Origin: Biscogniauxia marginata
Lineage: Eukaryota; Ascomycota; Sordariomycetes; Xylariales; Xylariaceae
Length of the DNA stretch: 64,000 nt
NCBI GenBank assembly: GCA_022695795.1
Contig: MU404091.1
Location: forward strand, 62,001-126,000
Direction: 5' to 3'
Shown piece by piece: positions 46,806-59,436 of the stretch; the stretch's first letter is position 1, and each line of letters begins with the position of its first letter. A program made the position numbers and the translations under genes. The notes beneath the pieces are model-generated. The model was given only the letters and a program-made list of their open reading frames with translations, was not told where the DNA came from and searched no databases.

Positions 46806-49800
46806 TGTGTCGACGCGCGGGTGACCGCGGCAGTGGGAGAGGCTAGGCGATGCGAATGCGTCGTGGCTGTGGATGCGCCGTGGTCATCTATGTTTCCATC
46901 AATAGGGGTCGGCTGTCTGCTGATTGATGGGTGCACAGGAGGGCAGGCTTGTCGCCGACCCGAGGTGCGCGTAGTGGGCAACAGGATGACGGTTGCCGAA
47001 AGAGGGTGGGATGAATCAATGCTCGCGGGAGAGGCGAGGCGTGGGCAAGCGAGATTGGAGGTTGACGAGTGGTGGTAGGCGGCTTTGGAATGGACTGGAT
47101 ACGGCGTCGGACTTGGGCAGATGGTCTGTCGGTGTCTCAGGACGGAGCAGAACGAACGGAATTGCAGTGACGGAGTAATTGAAGGAATTGCGGTCCGCAG
47201 CAAGGCGATCGTGGGAGTTGACAAGGAGGTAAGGGTCGTGGGAGTGCGTGAAGGTGGGTTAATTAGATCGGTCGTGGTGTCCCTCGTCGAGCATTGAGCG
47301 TGGCCTGTACATGTAGGTATTGACCCTTGCACAATCAGCAGTGAGCTAAAGTTATTGGAGTTACCTACATTATGTACCTAGAAAATAGAGGCAGATACCT
47401 ACCTAGGTACTTACTGTGGGTACCTATTATACGATTTACTGTATGTACCTATTGTAGGTACCAGGTATTCTACCTATGTACCTACATAGTAGGCTGCTAG
47501 GGTCGCGTAGGTATCAATGCTGCGGTGCTGCTGCCACCTGCATGTGGCTGGTGCACAGTCCTTCAAGTACTGTCTTCTATTCCAAGTTCAACTTCTGCCG
47601 ACTTCCCACTCAATCAATGACTTGGTGACGCAAATAAGTCAAGTTAGGTTCGGTTCCTAGCAATGCTATACGGCTCTTAGTATCATCATGCAAGACATTT
47701 GACTTCACCACTAATCTTAACCTCTCATATAACGTCCCTTTTATTTCTATTGTTATTTTTATTTTGCTGGTTTCTTTTCTAGGCATCTGTGATAGATAAT
47801 GGTGATGTGTTTTGTTTTCTCGTTTTCTCCTCTCATGAATTTCCTGAACCTTGTTTGGGCACGTGTTACTATTAGCAATGCTCCGAACTACCTACATAAA
47901 CAGGAAAACTCCTTTTATTCTCTACCATGTTGGCACACATGCATACATAAGGTTCGGCTGTTTTAAGGTTGTCCATGTTTCTACGTGTATTTACAGCTCA
48001 ACTGCCCTGATCGTCTGAACTTAAACTTCTCGTATTTTTTTACTATCAAATATGCCGGGTGGTTGGCAGGCCTCAGGAAGTCTAAACAGATTGAGTTGAA
48101 CCAAGAATGTTCTTTTACCGTCTCCCCCGTCTCCCCCCCCTTCCTCTCTCGTTTCCCGCAGCCTTGTCTGCTAACTACCAGTACCTACAATTTATTGTTG
48201 GAACGCGGAAGCGGAAAGCAGGTACAACATGGCTAGTGCTATAGCGATTAATGTTATTATACCACCCTACAACTAATTGAAGGGTTGCAGTGCTGGGCGA
48301 AGCAAAGCCTCGCTAGCCTCTCCTTTCTTAAAACTCCGGCTGGGGGAGATACCCGTTCATCAGCCTGCCTGCTTCATTTAGGGGGGAGGGGGAGGGCCAA
48401 GCATAGGCCTAGAACTCTCTCACTCAGGTTCTAGGCTGACTGTCTCGTATCCTAATCACTTCCCGTACTAGGTTCATTGTTCCGCCTAGAACGTCTTTTT
48501 TATACCGTTGAGGTCGCATTTGCATCAGGTACGCCGATGCATTTGACCGGCTCTTCCCTTGCTACGCGGGCGCCTACTTTGTTTAGTTGACTCTGCAGTA
48601 CTTACACATATGTACTACATGGACGGACACACGGTTACATGTAACCCGAACCTGTGTGCATCTGTATCTGGGTGTGTGACCTAAACTGCGCTCGGGGATC
48701 TTCAACAGCAATGACGGCACAGTGCATCTAACTGAGATATTGCCACCCAGGTATAGATCCCCATAGCTAACAACATTAGTTGACATTACCTACCCCATAC
48801 AATACCTAAAAAGAAGGCGGCTGGAAGAGTGCTTCCATTGCTCTCAGTTCTGCCCCACCTGCAAATCAGCGTCATACCTACCCGATCCGTAATCCCAGCC
48901 AGCTCCTAAAGCTTTTTGCCTCTTTCTTTCTTTTATTGTCATTATTGTTATCATCATCCTTTCCAAGATTTCATAATCAATACCTATAGGTCGATAGGAT
49001 GATAAGTATACGATGCGATAGATAACCCTACCTCCCATTATGTTATGGGTAGGACCGCCCAAGTAGGTAGCCAAGCGGAACGGCTCCTTTCAGATATGAC
49101 GTTTATCTCTGCTACCCTGGGGTTTTTTTCTGGTTCGCCTAACACACATATGATATGACAACCGGTGCCCTGCATTTGACCTGAGGGACCCCCCAAAGAA
49201 AGGCTGGCACCTAGTATGGTTGCCTCTCAACCCAACTAAAATCTATCGTGTCTTACGCGTTCCCGACTCCGAGATAATCCTCTCTCTTTATGTTCCATCT
49301 TATTTCTATTTTATTTTATTTCATTTTATTTTATTTTACCCTTTCCTTGTTTTCTTTCTCCAGAGCGTGCTCAAGCCATCGTCACTTTTCCCACCCCCTT
49401 CCCCCCCTTCCCCCGCCCGTTTTCCCTTCCTGCATCATGCTAAGCCCTTTTGTTCTAATTTTGACCGTGAAAGTCGGTCACATGAGACCTCCCACCTCGT
49501 CATCATCTGTCTACTAATACGGGGAAATCGACCTTGCATGCAGTAGGGTAGGCAGTCAACCATCCAGTCAGTCAGTTCTCACTTCTTATTTTGGCGGGCT
49601 CTATGTACCGAGTCTAGGGTTTCAACGTCGAAACTGGGGCAAGGTAGTAATAGACAAAAACACAGGAAGAAAAACAAGAAATACCTAGTGCTAAACCAAG
49701 AGCCCCTCTGCTGATCACCCGCCGCTGTCTGCATCTTAGAAGACGGGATCGTCGTAGCTAAAGCAATTGCCGTAGCGCCCCCGTGACCCTGTAGCCTCGT

Positions 49801-51977
49801 GGCTACCAACCTGCCTACCGCCCCCCTACCGCCTCCCTACCTACACAGCCACCACAGAGCAAGAGCCGCTGACACCACCGAGTTGCCTTCCATTCTGGAT
49901 AGGAAGGCAAAAGAGAGAATGATGTTATACTTATTTATTATGTAATCTCAAGACCCCAGCGGGGCGGGGAGGTGGTCCCTTATGAACCCCTAGTCCAGAC
50001 TACTGGTATGGTAGTTTGGTTCGGTTCTTCAGATGTGGTGAAGACATCACGTCACGAAACTGACACAAACCCCGGATCCCGTCTTTATGGATCGGAGCAA
50101 GAATGTTGTTGTTATTATTGTTAGGTAACACCCTCATCACACGGCCGGGGCGGTGGCGAAGGATATGATATATAATGGAGAAATGGTCCGATAGTTACGG
50201 TAATGGCAAAGGCGAAAAAGGGACGAGCCAAAGTTATCTGACTATAAATATTCAAGGTGTGTGTGTTATTTATTCAGTTGTTTACTGATTTCCCTATACA
50301 GTGTATTGTATCCCCCGCATTAGTTAAAAGGGGGAGGAGGAGAAGAGTTCCAAGATATTCTAAACTATAGTTCATAGGTACGGACACGAATCCCCATGTA
50401 CTACCAAGGACTTCTAACCTGGGCTAAGATCTTGGCGGGCACTACTGGCATCACCAAGAGGATTATGAAACATCAAGAGAAACAAATAGGCACATTAGGT
50501 AGTTAGGTATGTAGTTAGAACAGATACAATTGGTAAGAATAAGTTTCGTCCATTTTTGAAATTTCTCATAGAACCACGTTTCAACTACATTAACAACTTC
50601 CACGACACCGAACTGATTTAGAAGTTGAAAAAAAAGTTTGTTCACTTTTACTAAAAAGGCAGAAACTAAAAGAAATCAACATTCGATTTGTTGAGATTAT
50701 TTTGAAAGAAACAGGTGGTTTTGCGATACGTCGGTGGTGGTGAGAGTAAAATCAAAACTGGACGATGTTAATTTTAGTCACTGTACCCAAAAATCAGGCG
50801 TAGCATAAGTTGGACTATGTTTCTGGGTTTGCTCTACTTCCCACATAGGATACATTGCGAATTGGAACAGAGAGGAAACCCAATAGTATACATGCACATG
50901 AGCAGCGAGATTTGGAAGCGGCTGGAAATTTCTGAAAGGAGTGGGTATTCATTTGAGATAAGTAAACGAAAATTATCCCGCTACGCAGGAGTGTATAAAA
51001 AACATATTCTGAGACAAAATATGTATATTGTAGCTCAAGTTAGTCGCCGGCTCGATCGAACTTGTCATTCAAGTGAGAAGAATCCTAACTCCCATCGGGC
51101 AGATGAGGCGACAGTGTGCGCCGCCCCCCTTTCCTTATCTCTCGAGTCACGGGAGTTCTGCTTTACCTCCCTAACCCTGTAGACAAGCGATCAATCTAAA
51201 GACTTGATGCAGCCAGTATGCTGAAACCCAACTCACAAAGGAATCGAAGGAAGACTGAAGAGTGGTCTAGTGAAAACGCACCAAAACCATGACACCTCAA
51301 CCAACCAACCAACCGAGCCCAATCGTCTGTCCTAACCAGATTTAGGAAACCCTATCACCCTCCTTTAAACACCGGGAAGATGGACAGAAAACGCAATTGA
51401 CCTCTACTAAACCACAAGAAAGTTGAAGTGCTTTCGAAGGGGGTATAGATCATTGCACAAGCCATGACGACGGTCGAACTCCTTGCCCACCACGAAGTCG
51501 ATGTACGCCAATTGCCAAGCGAAGTGTGAAAGAAAAGAAATAAGAATATAGGAGTCGTACAAGCCGGCGCGATTTATCCCTACCCAACGCCGAACTGCCT
51601 TATGATAGCTCCCGAGTCCCGACATACACACAGAAACTTACAGCAAGGGCAGCTTGGTGTCCTTGAAATCCAATAGATGACCACGGGACAGACCTCGGCA
51701 TGTTCCAATGGTCGTGAATAAGCCAACTGGCTGGCAGTGACTGCGATGAAGTGAACACCCAAGGCGGGCGTATAGCAAAACAAATGATGCGAGACCTCAT
51801 CCGGAACGCCTGATAATGAATCCGCATAGTGAAATAACAAAAGGAACAAGAGAATTTTTTGCCGCTACCGACATTAGAGCCAGGTATTGGCATAGGTTTT
51901 AGAGGCCGCGGGGCTTAAATGAACTGTATTTCAATCTTATACGTGTCGTCATACGTCGTGAGATTATCCCCGTCAAT
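46806..51977. other. Long intergenic region between RhoGAP and ATG1
   Basis: About 5.2 kb without a supported gene. The first 530 bases hold a 176-codon Ser/Thr/Pro-rich upstream frame (47332-46802, -) whose TGA overlaps the RhoGAP ATG. Beyond that are a dense TACCTA cluster (47361-47505), pyrimidine tracts (about 49295-49340, TTTTATTTTATT-like) and unsupported frames, including overlapping minus frames at 51407-51893. Part will be the long 5' leader and promoter of the RhoGAP gene and the 3' end of ATG1. Confidence 0.5.
47361..47505. repeat. Dense cluster of TACCTA/TAGGTA motifs
   Basis: About a dozen copies of ACCTA or its complement TAGGT in 145 bases, in both orientations and irregular spacing. 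Not a strict tandem. Confidence 0.7.
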
Positions 51978-54900
51978 TTACGAGGAAGTTATGGGAACAC
52001 TTCGTGGAGCGATCTCGCCGCTACGCTTCCGAAGTAGACTTTGTTGTTGGGCCTTGGAGGCATTGGCGATCATCTGCATCTTCTTTCGAAGAGCGGAGAG
52101 TCTTCCAGTAATCATTTGGATCACTTCACGTTTGTTAGTGTGAAAATACAAAGAAAAGAAGAAACGAAGGAACTTACTCTTATGAACCGCTTGTTGATCA
52201 TCCTGGTTGATCTCCGAACCCCCTTCTCGAGTGAGATCCCGGTCTGGCTTTGGTGATCCCGAGAGCCTCCGCTTGGAGATGTCTTCGTCGTTGTCAAGTA
52301 CCGCTTCGAGCATCCGAATGGCGGTGACGTATGAAATTTCGCATCCACTCAAGTCCTCGTTCGCAATTTCATTAATAGCGGCGGCACGACTCATTTCCAG
52401 GGCTCGCTCGTACATCAACTTCTCGGCGCTGAGGCCTGTAGTCAACACGATACCATCTGCCCCCGTAGCGCTAGTAGTGATAGCGTCTAGTTGGTTGTTG
52501 TCTGGATGACTAGGGTGATCCTCGGGCAGCTGTTTCTGAGCATCAATCAATTTGAGCCGGACGATCTCAGCCTTTTCCAAAGTCTCATTGAACCGCTTTC
52601 GAACCCATTGCACGGCAGAATTGACTCTCACTACTAGATTCTGGGCGCTAGTCGCGTCCCGGGAAATGACGTGCTGAGTAGTATTCGATTCGCCTCTAGC
52701 CTTACGTGCCCACCAGATACTTGCAATGTCCATGGATTTGGCAAGAAGCGAAAGCGCCTTGACGTAGAGGACAAGGGCTTCTTCCGAGAGCACGACAACG
52801 GCCTCTATGGTAAGACCGTCATCTTCCTCCGAGCTTGTTTTATCGGTAGACCCTCCGCCAAGCCCATGCTCCATAGATGGTGCCAATGGTACGAGCTGCT
52901 TGTACTTGACCTCAGCAAAGCCCCAGACTACATCGCTCCTTGTGGCAAGGTCCTCGATGCATTGGGCAACACGTAAATCCTCATCCACCGGGCCACCCTG
53001 ACGTCCATCGGTGATAAGACCAGCGGAAGTAGTCGGAGTGGGATATGCGGGGAAAGGGTTATACATGTGCGGAGGTGACGGGCCTTTACCAAGCATGTGC
53101 GAAGGATACTTAAAGCCAAATAACCTCACGCTCGCGTCTTGAATAGCCTTCGAAATGACTGACGTAGTGGAACTAGGGCTGCCAGAGAGGTTTTTATCAT
53201 ATGAACTTCGGCGATAATGGTCTGGCCGTTGCTTGCCCTGTGCGATCTGAAGAGCATTAGATGGCTGGGCAGGAATCGCCCCCGAAGTTGAGGTCGGTAT
53301 GCCCTGCTGCGTAGCACGACGGATAACTTGTCCCGACCTAGGTGCCATTGCTTGAGCCTGCGCTCCCTTGGCGGCCAGCTCATCTGCAAAAGCATTCACC
53401 TCTACATGCTTTTTCTCAACGACAACGTAATCCCTCTCAAATGCAATGTCTTGGGCTGTTTTGTCCCGCTCATCGGTGGGTAAACGTGCGGATCTACCTT
53501 TCCCTCTACTTCCATCTTCCTGCGCATCCAAAAACGGCGACGACGGGTCATCGCGAGGCAGCTTATTGAGGGAGGCATTAGACAAGTTGCGTCTGCGTCG
53601 TTCCTCAATAAGAGATGGTCGCGAAGGTGCAGAGGTAGAAGGGATTGGCTGGGGTCTTCGAATACCCAGGCCTGGTGCAATCTCATCGCGAGGTGACTGC
53701 GCAATATGTGATGCGCCCTGGGCCGGTTGATCTTCAGGAGTAGTGGCCAAAGGCGATGATCTTAGCGGCGTTTCCCGTGGAGACGGCGGGCCGACTTCTT
53801 GACGCGCGGCAATTGGATCGGTACTATAACGTCGATGGGTTGACAATCGCCGTGCGGGTAGCCGAGGGTCTTCGGTCTTCGAGATAGCACGCACTTCTCT
53901 TGACGACCGTCTTTGAACCTTGGGCAAGTCATCCTCAACTAGCCCAGGAATGGGGCCCGATATAACATGATGATTGAAGAAATTCTCGAAACTTAGTCTC
54001 TCGACTGGATTGCGTTTTAGTAGAGCACGAATGAGTGCCTTGAGATCCGGGGCAACTTGAACATCTCGGGAGAACCTAATCTGATCTTCAGAATTCTCGA
54101 TCTTTCTCAGGAGCTCAACATGATTATTAGCTCGGAAAGGCGGCTTGCCGGATATCATCTCGTATGCGACAGTTCCGACAGACCACAAATCCGCCTTGGC
54201 ATCATATCGTTCGTAACGTAGTATTTCGGGCGCCATGTAAAGAGGAGAGCCGCAAAGGGTCTCGGCCAATGACGTCGACGGCAGGACACGAGCGAAACCG
54301 AAGTCTGCCAATTTTAACATTGGTAGCGATTGCAACCCGACAGCCGGTATTAATGAGTCATGACTTGCGCTGAGTATCGGCCGGCTATCTTTGTTCGTCT
54401 CCCTGTACGAAACTGATGGAAGTAGCAGAAGATTTTGTGGCTTGATATCTCGGTGGACGAAGTTGCCTTCTCGTAGGAACTGCAAGGCGCTGGCAAGCTG
54501 TTGGAGGAAATGGCGGATGACGACTTCGTGGAGACCAGCGCCAGGAACACTTGGATACTTCCGGGCCATGTCGCATGTCGCGGGATGGGTAATGAGCTTG
54601 TCCCTCTTCTTGATGAATAGCGACAGGTCGCCTAGCTCGCAGTATTCCATCATGAGATTGATGTGTGTCGACGACTCGACGCAGTCATGGAGGGCGACGA
54701 TGTGAGGATGCCGGAGATTCTTGAGTATCTTGATTTCGCTATAAAGGTTCTCTTTCAACTTCTTGTTCAATCGGGCAAGTTCGACGGATTTGATAGCAAC
54801 TGCAGCACCAGATACCTTCACGATGTTAGCCAACCTATGAGCTCCAAAGAATGACTCAAGGGCAGGGGATGGGGAAAGGGTGCACTACATGGCGTGCAGA

Positions 54901-55162
54901 CAAGAAGGAAGCCATCCTGGACCAAATCAAAGAATGCGAGAAGAGAGAAATGGACCGATAGGTATAGATAGACAGGTCGATAATAGATAACTAGAGATGG
55001 ATGGTATTCTAGATCTTAGGGGGTTCGTACCTTATGCTTGCCCATGTACACCTGGGCAAAGCTGCCTTTGCCTATCTCAGAACCAATGACAAACTGACCA
55101 ACAACATTGTCGCCATCCCTCGTCCTGCGCGAGGAGGACGAGGAAGCTCGAGGGTCGGCCAT
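51978..55162 (-). CDS. ATG1: Autophagy-initiating serine/threonine kinase ATG1
   Basis: Exons 55162-55031, 54815-52178 and 52123-51978; 971 residues, normal for filamentous fungi. ATG1 phosphorylates autophagy factors in the Atg13/Atg17 complex at the phagophore assembly site. The kinase domain is complete: glycine loop [15 protein letters not shown] (about 30-44), Lys53 in [12 protein letters not shown] at 165-172, DFG at 215-217, then [12 protein letters not shown] and [13 protein letters not shown] long Ser/Pro-rich linker and a helical C-terminal region ([29 protein letters not shown]) follow; these look like the MIT domains that bind Atg13. Intron 1 ends at GTGAAG with a GCTAAC branch. 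Intron 2 (52177-52124) is 54 nt, has ACTAAC and keeps the frame open if retained. The start at 55162 gives the conserved lead-in to the glycine loop. Confidence 0.93.
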
Positions 55163-58100
55163 GACCTCCTGTGTAGATTGACGATGACAGGAAGCTGGGG
55201 GTGTTGCAGCCCGAGGGCCTATAAGGAAATCGAGAATAGGTGGGTGCCTCGGGTTGTCGTCATGTACACATCCAGGCCGGCCCTATATTGAATGGGGATT
55301 GGAGGGGGTGGGTGTGGGAGGTATGTGCCCAAGGCAGAAGTGACGTGAGTGAGGTCAATGAAATGTCGAAGGAGGACGGAAGCTGGGAGTTAGGAGTTAG
55401 AAGGCGAGGTGAATTGAGGTGAGCGCGTCTCGCTCTGGCTATGAAGGTTAAAGTGGATGTGAATGATGTAGGGGCAGGTATCCGATAGGCTGGGGGTGGC
55501 CTGGGCAGAATCGAAAGTATGGAACCTTAAAGGCGGGGATCCAGCGAGCTGTGTCACTTTTGCACAGAGTACCGGGAAGCCAGGACCTTGTCGAGATGGA
55601 TGGACAGATGGGATAGGATATATCAAAACCCAACGACGCCGGAGAAGGAGGAGGGCAGGATGGCGAGATATGCCTGATATGACTGATAGCGCTGCGAGCA
55701 AGCTATGGCGAAGGCGAAGGCGAAAGTGGGCGCATGTATATGCGTGTACATGCGATATGGCGACTGACTACCTCCGGACAGGGGAGGGGATGTACAAGTA
55801 CCGTTGCCAACGATACCTAGCTAGCCGTAAGCTGAGATTCCGGGGGTGGCAGCTCCCTAAAGCTGCAATGCGAGTCTAGGGTAGCTTGGGCTAGTCTACC
55901 TGATAGTTGATGTGTGGTTGGCCGACCGATAATCAAGTGAATGACTCGGCACCGTGGGCTCTCGTCCTGACAGGGGATAGGATAGCACCTATGCAGGAAT
56001 GATGTATGCAGGTAGATAGGTAAGATGCTTCGTATCGTATCGTATTGATTGTATTTATGTATGTATGTATTGGAGAGTGTATGTAAGGGCGTTGGTGGTA
56101 AGTAAATGGAAAGGGAGGTAGGTGAATATCCGGAGGGCATGTATTGTAGAAATACTCCAGGAGGAAACGCCGTGTTAGACGGTGGTAAGAGAATGGAGGC
56201 GACGACAGGATGTTGAATTGGTTGTCGCTAGTGGCTCGCTGAATTCCGTAGAATGGACGATGGCAGAGGCAGGCGAAGAAAGGAGAAAATGGAGACGAAG
56301 GAAAAGGAAGAGGGAGAAAAAAAAACCTTGAAGCAACGTTAGGTAACAGAGTAAAAGTTAAGGTGATGTGAGCGAGAAACAGAGAGGCAACGAAATTGTC
56401 ATGGGACGACAAGCGATTACTTACATCCAAAAGTCGGCACAATAGTTGAGAAAGGTACAGACGGGAAAAGGGTACAAGTCATAGCGCAGAACGCAGAGCG
56501 CAGCGCAGAAGGCAGTGAGCAAAGCAGCATCACACGTCGAGGGCGCGAACAATGAAGATCAGCCCAGTCACTCGTGACTCTTGAAGCGTGATAACAGTAC
56601 TGATAAGGCGCTAATTCCAGAACAGGCGCCGATTCCGCTTAGAGGAGACCCACTGTTCGCTAGGTACATCCAGGTACTTGTCTTGCCTTGTCTCACGCCA
56701 TAAGGACATTGAATGGACAAAGAGTCATGTAGGGCCAATCTTGTCTGCAGAAAACGGTACCTAGGTACCTAGGTATGTATGTATGTATGTAGGTAAGATT
56801 AGATATGTAGGTACCTTAGGTATGTGCGTTCCATATGTGCTCTCTCGGTAGGAGTAGGACTCGACTCTCAGGTATGTATTGTGCATAGGCAACTCTCCAT
56901 CAACATGGAAGCGACACAGGACGAGTGCTGCTGCAATGCGTCAATGTGCTGGACTGCCGGGACTGGAGAGACTTGAACGGCCTAGCGCCTCTCCAACCTG
57001 TTGTTCCATGCGCCCTTCTCCCCACAATTATTGATTATCTATTGTTCTTTGATTGATCATCTCTCGTGGCTTTTACCGCCTACCTCCTTCTCAGTTTTGC
57101 TTTGTACTACCATGCGAAGGCCCGGACAGCCCATTCCGGAGTTTACTATCGTGCATCAGTCCATCCTTCACCAAAAACAGCTGGCTGTTTCGAAAGGAGC
57201 CAAGGGGGACGGGGGAGGGATCCCATATTGCCATCTTTGTTAGTTCCCTCCCTTAGTTCGATAGGCTGGGTTGCTCTAAACTAGAGTTGCCTTTACCTAA
57301 GGTATTCCGTACGTACAGTACAATAGAAACTTCCCTAACCTACTTGATACATTTTTATGTAAGTAGGTAGCTTACCTGGTATTCGGTATTCGGAACTGTG
57401 TTTTATCATAAATCGCAAGAGGTTCGTTCTATTGCATCATCGTTGGGGGTTTTTTTTTTTTTTTAAACCAAGGTCTGTTTTGTGGCTTTCTGCCAACAAC
57501 GAACTTTTCAACATAATTTCTATTACCTACTATGTCATCATTCTTTGCGAATCTTGCTAGATGTCAGGTGTCACCGTGGGCCGCTGACCGATTAATGAGG
57601 CTCACCAGCTAAGACGATCTTAGAGTGTGATCCAGTCCGCTGTTTTCAAGGGACCAATCATGAGGTGATCGAGGATCTGCGGAGACAGCCACATGTAGCC
57701 GATAGCGCATGGGCTAAGGTTAAGAGGTACCCAGGTAGGTAGGTAGGTAGAATAACTTGTTTCAATAGGTACCTACCTAGAGATGGTTCTTGGGGAAGAA
57801 GGGTGTCCGACAGCTGGTTGGTCACAAGACTCCTCGATTCATCAGAGATTCGTTCGAAGAAGTAATTAAGTAAGCCGTGTTTTCAGATAGGACCGAAACA
57901 AACAGAAACGAAGGACCCCTAAAATAATAAATAATAATCGAAATCATACAGCAATCACAGGTGTCTGTCTTATCTCTCCACAGACGGCCGGTCTTGGCTC
58001 CAAGGAGTTGCATCAGGGTATCAGATCCCTACGTGCGTAGGTATGGGCCTATCAACGGGCGAATTCAATATCCAGGAGAGTTGAGTTGGGTTGCGTTTAG

Positions 58101-59436
58101 ACGGGATGCGTTTGCACGGTGGTATGTAAGTGATACGTATGGGTGTTGTTAGTCGGAGATGCATAACAAAGACAATGATGAGGGTCTAGAACGGTATGCA
58201 GTACCCAATAATTCAATATATCAGATACCGCACGTCCTTGCCATTATCTTAATACTCTACCCTTAAGGTAGTAGTAATACGGTTCGTATTCCATGTTTAT
58301 ACCCCCGTCCTTCACCGCTGACACCTGTCATGCTAAAACTTACTTGCAGCAAGTAAGTGTTTGTTGTCAGGAAATGGGTGCATTCACCCGTTTGTGCCTA
58401 TCAACGAGGCACACCGGATTTACATTTACCTAGGTAGAGTGGGAACCCCTGGCGGTATGCACGTCTTTCAATCCGAGAGCAAATCAGAAGAAAATAAGGT
58501 CGAAGGGTGCTACGTAAGTTGTCTTGTGCTATGTGACTTGTCAGCACGCCTATTCGATCAGAGAGGCCTTGCACGGTTCGCTCCCCAGTTTCGTTCCTGG
58601 CAAGCCTCAAGTTGTACACTAGCAAGGCAATTCGCCTTCCCCGAGGGCCTCGCTCGGGGCATTCCTTTGCGGAAGCTCATAATACAAAGATCAGCACTCG
58701 CTGCGGCAGAGAACCATGGTGTTTCGCACGCCATCCCACGCAGGATAATGTTGCGCTTACTAAAGAGATGGAATGGAACGCCCTTCCGCAGTGCTTCGGC
58801 GCACATCCGGACGTAGGCACAGATGCACATGTAGGCTACGAGCAGTACCGTGGCCGCTGACCACATGAATTGCGAGGCAGCTGCCTGCATTGAACTACCT
58901 AGTGCCGAGACATCACCTTCGACCAGGCTGCCACTGCGATAGCCTAGAGGTGTCATCGTAATAGCTGCCCACTAAGAAATAATAACTGGCCTAATCATTC
59001 TGTTCCGTACAACCCATCCCCACACTGCCGTTTTAGACCCCGGAAAGTCAACCAGAGACGTATGCGGACCCTTATTCGCGAAATATGTGCCTGCAGCCTC
59101 TAATTTAGCGCGCAGGATTCGGATTGACCCATCTCGTCCTATCCTGTCCGGGCCCTAGTAGGCAGAACAAGGAAACGCCCTTGGATAAGAAGAGCCCATC
59201 AGGGTTGCAGAGGTACCACCCGTAGTCCTTTTAGGGTGGTTGGAACCCTCGCACACTATTTCCACCCTTTTTTCCACTTGTACGCATTACGCCTTGCCGG
59301 TTGGTAGTCCACGAGTCCCGTTCGACTCCAATGCCTCCAATGCCGTCCAATCCGTGCTACGTCGATGTACCGCGCAAGTCAAAAAAAAATTGCGGGGTGC
59401 CGGGACTAAGTGGTTCTGGTGGTGTGTAGCGACATA
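55163..59436. other. Long intergenic region upstream of ATG1
   Basis: About 4.3 kb with no supported gene. Frames at 55390-56442 lie in the probable ATG1 leader and promoter. TACCTAGG/TATG repeats occur at about 56756-56800 and GGTA repeats at 57732-57750. Frame 58361-58816 and its antisense overlap without domain similarity. Confidence 0.5.
57732..57750. repeat. GGTA tandem repeat
   Basis: About four head-to-tail copies of AGGT. The inverse motif (ACCTACCTAG) occurs 20-30 bases later, giving potential for a small cruciform. Confidence 0.7.

Noticed and set aside
51407..51893. Three overlapping minus frames 3' of ATG1
   Set aside because: No domain, no consistent splicing, overlapping in different phases.
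55390..56442. Several frames of 60-169 residues upstream of ATG1
   Set aside because: Frames on both strands, low complexity, no domains; best explained as leader and promoter DNA.
58361..58816. 151-residue plus frame
   Set aside because: An antisense frame of similar length covers the same DNA; no domain or signal peptide and no splice signals.
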